From Wenzhouxiangella sp. (GTDB taxonomy: Bacteria > Pseudomonadota > Gammaproteobacteria > Xanthomonadales > Wenzhouxiangellaceae): a stretch of 13,772 nucleotides of DNA. The notes under the pieces were generated by a model, which worked only from the letters and a program-made list of their open reading frames with translations, was not told where the DNA came from and searched no databases. The translations under genes were made by a program, and so were the position numbers. Location of the stretch: NCBI GenBank assembly GCA_007119095.1, contig SKQI01000121.1:1-13772 (forward strand), read 5' to 3'. Every line of letters begins with the position of its first letter. Position 1 is the stretch's first letter. Below are positions 6,739-13,335 of this stretch, piece after piece.

Positions 6739-7505
6739 TTGCCACCATCGAGTTCGACGGCAGCCGCCGCCAGGCTGATCTGGGCCGCGGCACCTGCCTG
6801 GCCATTCCGCTGCGCGACCAGGGTCGTCATCCGCATTTTTTTGTTGATGAACCGGCCCGTTTTACGCCCCTGGCCGCCGGCAGCTTCAGCGGCCGGGTCA
6901 AGCAGGGCTGCAGTTGCAATGTCGATCGGGTGGAGTTTGTTCCGCACTGTCATGGCACCCATACCGAGGGCGTCGGCCATGTGCTTGGCGATGCCCGGCC
7001 GGTCCAGCAGGCATTGAATTTCGGCCTGCTGCCAGCTGCCCTGGTCAGCGTCATACCGACCGAGGACAGCCAGGACACGGCAGCCGGTATCGGCCCGGTG
7101 ATCGAGGCAAGCATGCTGGACTTGCCGCCAGGGATCCGCGCCCTGGTCATCCGCACCCTGCCCAACTCGGCCGACAAGTGCACCCGCTGCTATGACCAGG
7201 CACCGCCCTACCCGCTGCTGTCGGAAGAGGCGATGGACGCCATTGTCGAGGCCGGCATCGAGCACCTGTTGATCGACACCCCATCGGTGGATGCCGCCGA
7301 CGACGGTGGTCGCCTGGCCCAGCACCGGCGCTTCTGGGGCTTCGTCGACGCTCAGCCGGCTGCCGGACGTGCCACCTGCACCATCACCGAGATGATTTAC
7401 GTGCCCGATCACTTGCCAGACGGTCTTTACCTGCTCTCTCTGGGCGTATCGGCGATCGAGGGCGATGCCAGCCCGAGCGCACCGGTACTGTTCCCGCTGT
7501 CATGA
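6735..7505 (+). CDS. Cyclase-family metal hydrolase, probable kynurenine formamidase
   Basis: The 256-residue product belongs to the cyclase-like fold that includes bacterial kynurenine formamidase (KynB), which hydrolyses N-formylkynurenine to kynurenine and formate. The core metal motif of that family is HxGTHxD, followed four residues later by a His. Here it reads CHGTHTE with H82 (C72, H76, E78, H82), flanked by H71. Two ligands are therefore substituted: Cys for His and Glu for Asp. Later metal-site positions are plausibly H197 (AQHRRFWG) and E219 (TITEM). The protein is longer than KynB (about 210), with an extra N-terminal strand region and a CTRCYDQAPPY insert (149–159). The formamidase role rests on family plus context: kynureninase and kynurenine monooxygenase follow directly. 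The start is GTG overlapping the ACMSD stop (GTGA), and its stop overlaps kynU (ATGA). Another amide or lactone hydrolase activity remains possible. Confidence 0.8.
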   Translation: MIATIEFDGSRRQADLGRGTCLAIPLRDQGRHPHFFVDEPARFTPLAAGSFSGRVKQGCSCNVDRVEFVPHCHGTHTEGVGHVLGDARPVQQALNFGLLPAALVSVIPTEDSQDTAAGIGPVIEASMLDLPPGIRALVIRTLPNSADKCTRCYDQAPPYPLLSEEAMDAIVEAGIEHLLIDTPSVDAADDGGRLAQHRRFWGFVDAQPAAGRATCTITEMIYVPDHLPDGLYLLSLGVSAIEGDASPSAPVLFPLS

Positions 7506-8746
7506 GTGCGACCGCACCGGCCAGCGAGATCGAAGCCGGCGCCTTTCGCGACCGCTTCCGCCTGCCGCACGGCCCCGAGGGTCACGATGCCTTGTATTTG
7601 TGCGGCAATTCCTTGGGCCTGCAGCCAATCGCGGCGGCCGATGCCGTCGCCGCCGAGCTAGAGCGCTGGGCCAACCTCGGCGTGGCCGGTCACTTCGACG
7701 GCCCCCTGGCCTGGATGCCCTACCATCGCCTGTGCACCGACAACCTGGCCCTGATCGTCGGCGCCAAGGCCGAAGAAGTGGTGGCGATGAATTCGCTGAC
7801 CGTCAACCTGCACCTGATGATGGTCAGCTTCTACCGGCCTCAAGGCAAGCGCCGGCGCATCCTGATCGAGCGCGGCGCGTTCCCGTCCGACCGCCATGCG
7901 GTCAGCTCGCAGCTGGCCCTGCATGGCCTGGACCTGGAGCATGATTTGGTCGAACTGGCACCGCGCCGCGACGGCTTGCTGCACGAAGAAGATATCGAGG
8001 ACTACCTGGAGCGCTACGGCGACAGCGTCGCCCTGGTGCTGTGGCCGGGCGTGCAGTACGCCACCGGCCAGGTGTTCGACATGGCTCGGATCGCCCGCGC
8101 CTGCGAGCGCGCCGGCGTTGTCCTGGGGCTGGACCTGGCCCATGCGGTCGGCAATATCCCGCTTGAGCTGCACGACTGGGGCGTCGACTTCGCTGTCTGG
8201 TGCAGCTACAAGTACCTGAATTCAGGCCCCGGTGCCGTCGCCGGCTGCTTCGTTCACCAGCGCCACGCCGGCTTCGACGGCCCGCGCCTGGCCGGCTGGT
8301 GGGGCCATGACGAAAAGTCACGCTTCCGCATGGGTCCGGCCTTCAAGGCAGCCCGCGGCGCCGAAGGCTGGCAGCTGTCGAATCCGCCGATTCTGGCCAT
8401 GGCACCGCTGTGGGCCTCGCTGGACCTGTTCGCCGAGGCCGACATCCATGCCCTGCGCCGCGCCTCGCTGGCGCTGACCGGGCACCTGGCCAGCCTGTTG
8501 CATGAACGGCTGGACAAATCGATTCAAATCATCACCCCGCTGGAGCCGCATCGCCGCGGCTGCCAGCTTTCCCTCAAGGTTCGGGCCGGTCGCGAGGCTG
8601 GCCGGCGCCTGTTCGAGCGCCTGGAAGCCCACGGCGTGGTTGCCGACTGGCGCGAGCCTGACATCATCCGGGTGGCGCCGGTGCCCCTGTACAACACCCG
8701 CGCCGAAACAGAGGCCTTCGTCGCCCTGGTGGAGAAGCTGCTGTGA
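7502..8746 (+). CDS. kynU: Kynureninase, 3-hydroxykynurenine type
   Basis: Kynureninase is a cytosolic PLP enzyme that cleaves kynurenine or 3-hydroxykynurenine to (3-hydroxy)anthranilate and alanine. The product is 414 residues, typical for the family. LYLCGNSLGLQP (31–42) is the N-terminal signature and FPSD is at 127–130. DLAHAVGN (211–218) provides the PLP-binding Asp. WCSYKYLNSGPG (233–244) contains the Schiff-base lysine K237. RVAPVPLYN comes near the end. H104 (in TVNLH) and S293-N294 (in LSNPPIL) match human H102 and S332-N333, which determine 3-hydroxykynurenine preference; the kynurenine-type Pseudomonas enzyme has Trp, Gly and Thr there. It overlaps its neighbours on both sides (ATGA in, GTGA out). 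No Shine-Dalgarno precedes its ATG, so coupled translation is likely. Confidence 0.97.
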   Translation: MSATAPASEIEAGAFRDRFRLPHGPEGHDALYLCGNSLGLQPIAAADAVAAELERWANLGVAGHFDGPLAWMPYHRLCTDNLALIVGAKAEEVVAMNSLTVNLHLMMVSFYRPQGKRRRILIERGAFPSDRHAVSSQLALHGLDLEHDLVELAPRRDGLLHEEDIEDYLERYGDSVALVLWPGVQYATGQVFDMARIARACERAGVVLGLDLAHAVGNIPLELHDWGVDFAVWCSYKYLNSGPGAVAGCFVHQRHAGFDGPRLAGWWGHDEKSRFRMGPAFKAARGAEGWQLSNPPILAMAPLWASLDLFAEADIHALRRASLALTGHLASLLHERLDKSIQIITPLEPHRRGCQLSLKVRAGREAGRRLFERLEAHGVVADWREPDIIRVAPVPLYNTRAETEAFVALVEKLL

Positions 8747-10092
8747 ACCCGGGCAAACATCTGACCATTGTTGGCGCCGGCCTGGCCGGCTCCTTGCTGG
8801 CAGTGCTGTTGGCCCGCAGAGGGATAGCCGTTGAGCTGTTCGAGCGCTATCCGGACCCCAGGCAGCACAAGATTCCCGCCGGACGCTCGATCAACCTGGC
8901 CCTGGCCGAACGTGGTCGAGCCGCCCTGGCCCATGCCGGGCTGCTGGAACAGGTGGAGGCTTTCGCCCTGCCCATGGCTGGGCGCATGCTGCACGACGAA
9001 ACCGGGCAGACCCGTCTGCAGCGCTACGGCCAGCGCGACGACGAGGTGATCTGGTCGGTGCATCGCGGCCAGCTGAACCAGACGCTGCTCAATGCAGCCG
9101 AGGCCCACGGCGTCAATATTCACTTTGACCGACGGCTGTCGAAGGCCGATTTCGATGCCGGGCAGCTGCATTTTCTGGACAGCCAGGACCAGCCCCACGC
9201 CCATGACTTCGAACTCGCCATTGGCTGCGACGGCGCCGGCTCGGCGCTGCGCCAGGCGATGCAGTCAGTGACCGAGCTGGGCATTCGCGAGCAAGCCCTG
9301 GGGCATGGTTACCTGGAGCTGAGCATCCCGCCCGATGACGCCGGCGACTTCCGCATGGACCCCAAGGCCCTGCATATCTGGCCGCGCGGCGGCTTCATGA
9401 TGATTGCCCTGCCCAACCCCGACGGCAGCTTTACCTGCACCCTGTTCCTCGACAATGACGGTGACCCGGGTTTCAAGCAGCTTGAAGGTCCGGCCGCCAT
9501 GCGTGCTTTCCTGGAGCGCGAGTTTGCCGATGCGGTGGCCCTGATGCCCGAGCTGGATCGAGAGCTGGCCGAACACCCGGTCGGCTTTCTCGGCACCTTG
9601 TACGTCGACCGCTGGCTGCTGGGCGACAAGGCCGTACTGCTGGGCGATGCCGCGCATGCCATCGTGCCCTTTCACGGCCAGGGCATGAACGCAGCCTTCG
9701 AGGACACGGTTGCGCTGGACCGACTACTGGCAGAATCCCCGGATCGGGCGAGTGCTCTGAAAGCCTTCCAGGAGGAACGCAAGCCGAACGCCGATGCCAT
9801 TGCCGCCATGGCCCTGGACAACTACCTGGAAATGCGCGATCGCGTCCGCGACCCCCGCTTTCATCTGCAAAAAGCCCTGGAGTGGGAGCTGGAGAAGCGC
9901 CTGCCGGGCCAGTTCATCCCGCGCTATGCCATGGTCATGTTCCACCCGGAAATCCCCTACTCGCAAGCGCTGACCCGCGGGGAACGCCAGGCCCAGCTGC
10001 TGGCCGACCTGAGCGCCGGACATGAGGCACTGGATACGATTGACCTGGAGAAGGCCTGCGCAACGGCGCGGGATCGGCTGGCATCGGTTTGA
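8743..10092 (+). CDS. kmo: Kynurenine 3-monooxygenase
   Basis: KMO is an FAD- and NADPH-dependent aromatic hydroxylase that makes 3-hydroxykynurenine from kynurenine. The product is 449 residues, like bacterial and yeast KMOs (about 460). The FAD fingerprint is LTIVGAGLAGSLLA (7–20). KIPAGRSINLALAERGR (43–59) is a KMO-specific block. R81 and Y95 sit where the family binds the substrate carboxylate. GCDGAGSALR (161–170) is the DG motif. GDAAHAIVPFHGQGMN (301–316) binds FAD ribityl and pyrophosphate. The C-terminal region includes a helix contributing to membrane or substrate contacts in relatives. Translation starts with GTG overlapping the kynU stop (GTGA), with GGAG about 8 bases upstream. 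Its product matches the apparent 3-hydroxykynurenine specificity of the upstream kynureninase. Confidence 0.97.
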   Translation: MNPGKHLTIVGAGLAGSLLAVLLARRGIAVELFERYPDPRQHKIPAGRSINLALAERGRAALAHAGLLEQVEAFALPMAGRMLHDETGQTRLQRYGQRDDEVIWSVHRGQLNQTLLNAAEAHGVNIHFDRRLSKADFDAGQLHFLDSQDQPHAHDFELAIGCDGAGSALRQAMQSVTELGIREQALGHGYLELSIPPDDAGDFRMDPKALHIWPRGGFMMIALPNPDGSFTCTLFLDNDGDPGFKQLEGPAAMRAFLEREFADAVALMPELDRELAEHPVGFLGTLYVDRWLLGDKAVLLGDAAHAIVPFHGQGMNAAFEDTVALDRLLAESPDRASALKAFQEERKPNADAIAAMALDNYLEMRDRVRDPRFHLQKALEWELEKRLPGQFIPRYAMVMFHPEIPYSQALTRGERQAQLLADLSAGHEALDTIDLEKACATARDRLASV

Positions 10093-10790
10093 TGGATAGT
10101 GCCTGGGGCTGGCGGCTGACCGCCGGTATAGCCGCTATCCTGCTGGTTGTGGCCGTTGTCGTCGTGCTGGGCCGCTTGGGCATAGATCCCGTCCTGGAAC
10201 AACTTGCCAGCCTGGAATCCATGGTCAAAGCGCGTTTCTGGCTCGCCCTAGTGACATTCATCGCAGCCTTTCTCCTGCTTTCTCTTGTCGCGCTGCCGGT
10301 AGGCACCTTGTTCTGCCTGACTGGCGGCTACCTGTTCGGCACCTGGCTGGGTGCCGCGGCATCCTTGTTTGCCGCATCGCTTGCGGCCATTGTTACCGTG
10401 GTCCTGGTTCGCCGCTTCGGTGGCCGCCTGCTACGACGACGCCTTGCCCGCAGCCGGATCGAACCCTGGGTGAAGCGGATCGAGCGCGACGCGGAATGGT
10501 ACGTGGCCCTGTCACGCATCGTTCCGGTCGCCCCTTTTTTTGTCGTCAATGCCGCTGCCGGCATGTCGCAGATGCCGGTCTGGCGTTTTTCCGTGGCCTC
10601 GACCCTGGGCCTGGTCCCGATCACCCTGATCTATGCGGCCGTTGGCAACGGTCTGGGATCGATGCTGGAAGCGCGCGACATGATGGGGCCGGACTTGCTG
10701 CTGGAACCCCAGATCGGCCTGCCGCTGGCGGCGCTGGTGGTGCTGATTGTCTCGAGCTGGGTTTTGAAGCGGTGGCTCGCTGACGATTAG
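10092..10790 (+). CDS. VTT-domain (TVP38/TMEM64, DedA-like) membrane protein
   Basis: The 232-residue product is an integral inner-membrane protein with segments at about 10–28, 48–70, 78–106, 165–188 and 208–225. The VTT (SNARE-associated/DedA) domain core is clear: a re-entrant-type ALPVGTLFCLTGGYLFG (67–83), a basic cytoplasmic stretch (GRLLRRRLARSR, 111–122) and the signature SRIVPVAPFFVVNAAAGM (141–158). Relatives include lipid scramblase/flippase-like proteins and DedA proteins linked to membrane-potential homeostasis. The substrate here is unknown. Its ATG shares one base with the kmo stop (TGATG); a TTG one codon earlier is a less likely start. Tight coupling to kmo suggests co-expression with the kynurenine enzymes, but a direct role in that pathway is only a guess. 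It is the last gene before a convergent gene 68 bp away. Confidence 0.85.
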   Translation: MDSAWGWRLTAGIAAILLVVAVVVVLGRLGIDPVLEQLASLESMVKARFWLALVTFIAAFLLLSLVALPVGTLFCLTGGYLFGTWLGAAASLFAASLAAIVTVVLVRRFGGRLLRRRLARSRIEPWVKRIERDAEWYVALSRIVPVAPFFVVNAAAGMSQMPVWRFSVASTLGLVPITLIYAAVGNGLGSMLEARDMMGPDLLLEPQIGLPLAALVVLIVSSWVLKRWLADD

Positions 10791-10858
10791 CGACGTCGGT
10801 GCCGGACTGCGGGTTTCGCGACCAGCAATGCTCCGAACCTCGGCCGCGTTGGGCCGGG

Positions 10859-12481
10859 CTACGTACTAGCGGGCAGGCGGAAGACGACCTGGTTTTGGTC
10901 TTCGTGCCAGGGGGTGCCATGGACCGATCTGAACGCATCGATGCACGGCTCGATATCCGGCAGTTCGCGAGCCCCGTCGACGGCCTCGGTGCGGTGGAAA
11001 ACCAGGAAGCGATTCTCTGGAGAAGTTTGCTGCAACAGATCAGCAAGGAACAGGAACTGCCGAAACACGATGTGCTGATCGCTGTCGGGACGCAGTTCAC
11101 CATGCGTCCAGTCCACACACATGCCACTGGCCATGCCAATGCGCACGGGACGACGATGAACGCGCTGATAGGCAGACAGCGGACTGAACACCGATTCAAA
11201 GTGCCAGGGCGATTCAATCACGACCCAATCCCCACTTTCGCCTGCGATTCGGGCATAGATATCAGGGATGGCAAGCTCGGCCTGGAGCTGTTCGACGGGA
11301 TTGCGTTGTTCGTCGAAGTCCAGCTGGTAGCGCAAGTGGTTGGTGAAGGGATTGGGCCCATCCATGGTCCTGGGCAAGGGTCCGGAAAACGCGAGCAGGA
11401 CCAGCAACACCGATGCCGTCAATGGCACGGCCAGATTTCGCGGGCGAAACAGGCAGCCAGCCGTCCAGACCAGGCCAACCGCGATCAGCAGCAAGGCGAA
11501 GGGCTGGGCAATAGCGGTGTAGCGAACCAGCACCAGCGCATGGTGGATCCAGGCCGCATTCAGCAGAATTGTCACCACCAGCGCAACCACGATCATGAAC
11601 ACCCAGTAGGCGATAAAGGCAGGGTCCCTGCGCCCGAGCCGCCAGGCACCCAAGGCGGCGAACACCAGGCCAGCCCCGGCAAACAGCCAGTGGGCGCTGC
11701 CGATCACCATCTCCCATGCCTGGACAAAGGTGATCCACTGCACCTGGTGAATACCCGACTTGCCGGTCATCGCGTCCGGATCGGCCAGCAGCGGCGGCAG
11801 CACCAGGGCCGAACAAAACAGGGTTGTCAGTGCGCCCAGCGGCAGGATTCGTTTCAGCGCCTCACCGCGGTCTCCGCGCCACCAGTCGTCCAGGGCAATC
11901 AGACCAAACCAGGTCAAGGCGGCGGCAGTAAACAGCAGGGTCAGCGGATGCAGCCAGGCACAGGCCGTTGCACAGATCACGAAAACAATGGCCCAGGCCC
12001 GTTTACGTTCATGCCACCAGCGCCACAGGGCGATCATGGCAATGAAGCCCATCGGCACGGTGAGTGCGTAGGGACGGACGTAACGGGTGAAATGAATCAG
12101 CAGCGGAGAAATGGCCAGCAAAGCACCGAATACCCAGGGCTCCGAGCGCTTCAGCCACGGCTTCATCACCCATGGCAACGCCAGTACGGTGGCCAGTCCA
12201 AAGGCCAGCGGCAAAGCGCGCATACGCCACTCCGACAGGCCGATGGTATCGGCCAGCAGGCGAAAGAACAGGGTCAAGGGGATGGTGTGATCGGCATGAC
12301 CAAAAGACAGAAAAATGTCCCGGTAGCCGGAACGCATCAGCTTGTGGATGGCATGCCATTCATCGTCGATCAGAATCTGGTGGCCGATCTGCCATAGCCG
12401 CAGCCAGGCCGCAAGTGCGAACAGCAACAGCCAGGCCAGCAGCCACAGCCAACGCCTGTCCGTGTCAGCCTTGTCCAACAT
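10859..12481 (-). CDS. GT-C fold membrane glycosyltransferase (GT39/ArnT-like)
   Basis: The 540-residue product is a polytopic membrane protein with about ten hydrophobic segments from residue 11 to about 365, then a soluble C-terminal domain of about 175 residues. The first periplasmic loop carries the acidic DDEW (39–42) after RLWQIGHQILI. This is the place of the catalytic Asp/Glu in GT-C transferases that use polyprenyl-phosphate sugars. RYVRPYAL (133–140) is another recognisable block of this group. The enzyme would move a sugar from a lipid carrier onto an acceptor on the periplasmic face; donor and acceptor cannot be read from sequence. Its ATG lies 1 bp after the stop of the GT2 gene, which likely makes the lipid-linked donor. 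The ribosome site is weak, so coupled translation is likely. The stop is TAG. Confidence 0.8.
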   Translation of the reverse strand: MLDKADTDRRWLWLLAWLLLFALAAWLRLWQIGHQILIDDEWHAIHKLMRSGYRDIFLSFGHADHTIPLTLFFRLLADTIGLSEWRMRALPLAFGLATVLALPWVMKPWLKRSEPWVFGALLAISPLLIHFTRYVRPYALTVPMGFIAMIALWRWWHERKRAWAIVFVICATACAWLHPLTLLFTAAALTWFGLIALDDWWRGDRGEALKRILPLGALTTLFCSALVLPPLLADPDAMTGKSGIHQVQWITFVQAWEMVIGSAHWLFAGAGLVFAALGAWRLGRRDPAFIAYWVFMIVVALVVTILLNAAWIHHALVLVRYTAIAQPFALLLIAVGLVWTAGCLFRPRNLAVPLTASVLLVLLAFSGPLPRTMDGPNPFTNHLRYQLDFDEQRNPVEQLQAELAIPDIYARIAGESGDWVVIESPWHFESVFSPLSAYQRVHRRPVRIGMASGMCVDWTHGELRPDSDQHIVFRQFLFLADLLQQTSPENRFLVFHRTEAVDGARELPDIEPCIDAFRSVHGTPWHEDQNQVVFRLPAST

Positions 12482-12482
12482 C

Positions 12483-13220
12483 TCAGAAGTAGCGCGGTCG
12501 ATACAGCCCCAGGCGACTGGCCAGGGAGGCCACGGACACGCCCAGCACGCCCAGGCCGTAAATCACACTGCGCCGGAAGTTGATTGACGAAGCTTCGTCG
12601 AAGTACGCCGTGGGACAGGTGATTTCACCAATGCGGTAGCCGCGATGAATGATCTGGGCCAGCATCTGGTTATCGAAGATGAAGTCGTCGGAATTGGCCA
12701 CCAGCGGGATGCTCTTCAACACCTCGGCCGAGAAGGCGCGGTAGCCGGTGTGATATTCCGACAGCTTGGCCCCGGTACACAGGTTCTGAAACGCGGTCAA
12801 TGCGCGGTTGGCGACGTACTTGTAGCGCGGCATACCGCCGCGCAGGGCACCCCCGCCGAGAATGCGCGAACCAAGCACAACGGGAAACAGGCCGCTGGCG
12901 ACCAGGCCGGCCATCGCCGGGATCAGTTTCGGCGTGTACTGGTAGTCCGGGTGCAGCATGATGACGATATCCGCCCCCAGCTCCAGGGCCTTGGCATAGC
13001 AGGTCTTCTGGTTGCCACCGTAGCCACGATTCTCCGGGTGGCGGATCACGTGGCGGATGCCCATCCGTTCAGCCACCGCCACCGTGTCGTCCTGGCTGGC
13101 GTCGTCAACCAGGATGATTTCATCGACCAGGTCGCTGGGTACCTCGGCCAGCGTCTTGGCAAGGGTTTGCGCGGCATTGTAGGCCGGCAAGACCACGACC
13201 ACTTTCAGATTGGCAATCAT
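12483..13220 (-). CDS. Family 2 glycosyltransferase, polyprenyl-phosphate sugar synthase-like
   Basis: The 245-residue product is a GT-A fold GT2 enzyme of the DPM/DPG-synthase-like type. Such enzymes move a sugar from a nucleotide donor to a polyprenyl phosphate on the cytoplasmic face. LPAYNA (11–16), LVDDAS (37–42) and NRGYGGNQK (64–72) form the nucleotide-binding half. HPDYQY (90–95) replaces the more usual DAD-type metal motif, a form I recognise from a GT2 subgroup. GSR (117–119), EYHTGYRAFS (155–164) and DDFIFDNQML (178–187) complete the acceptor half. The C-terminus has one mildly hydrophobic stretch (218–234) that may dock to the membrane. GAGG precedes the ATG by about 10 bases. It is followed 1 bp later by the GT-C gene, a typical donor-maker/donor-user pair. 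An alternative is an enzyme of cell-surface polysaccharide assembly. Confidence 0.88.
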   Translation of the reverse strand: MIANLKVVVVLPAYNAAQTLAKTLAEVPSDLVDEIILVDDASQDDTVAVAERMGIRHVIRHPENRGYGGNQKTCYAKALELGADIVIMLHPDYQYTPKLIPAMAGLVASGLFPVVLGSRILGGGALRGGMPRYKYVANRALTAFQNLCTGAKLSEYHTGYRAFSAEVLKSIPLVANSDDFIFDNQMLAQIIHRGYRIGEITCPTAYFDEASSINFRRSVIYGLGVLGVSVASLASRLGLYRPRYF

Positions 13221-13245
13221 GGGTATCGCGCCTCGAACCAGACGT

Positions 13246-13270
13246 CCGGTTCAGGGACTTCCCTGACCGG
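13246..13270 (-). other. Hairpin between terminator and GT2 start
   Basis: CCGG-T-TCAGGG and CCCTGACCGG can form a 10-bp stem with one bulged base and a 4-base loop. On the minus strand it follows directly after the T run of the upstream terminator and ends 25 bases before the GT2 ATG, so it would lie in the GT2 leader or help terminate upstream transcription. No clear promoter is seen between it and the gene. Confidence 0.4.
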
Positions 13271-13307
13271 AAAACAAGCGGCCCGCCACGGGCTCATGGC
13301 GGGCCGC
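13271..13307 (-). terminator. Intrinsic terminator of the unrecognised upstream gene
   Basis: On the minus strand a perfect 11-bp GC-rich stem (GCGGCCCGCCA with TGGCGGGCCGC, 8-base loop at 13289–13296) is followed by TTGTTTT. It lies 28 bases after the stop of the gene ending at 13336. On the plus strand no T run follows, so it works in one direction. It separates that gene from the glycosyltransferase pair. Confidence 0.88.
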
Positions 13308-13335
13308 AATCACTAACGCAACTGAACGTAATGAC

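Noticed and set aside
6594..7412. A 272-codon minus-strand open frame opposite ACMSD and the cyclase gene
   Set aside because: Antisense to two coupled genes with family motifs; no domain and no sensible ribosome site.
10841..10856. CGGCC–GGCCG hairpin in the gap between the convergent VTT and GT-C genes as a bidirectional terminator
   Set aside because: The stem is only 5 bp and no T run follows on either strand.
10799..12397. A 532-codon open frame on the plus strand opposite the GT-C gene
   Set aside because: It lies fully antisense to a gene with clear membrane topology and motifs. Its product is rich in Gln, His, Gly and Arg with no domain, as expected of antisense frames in high-GC DNA.
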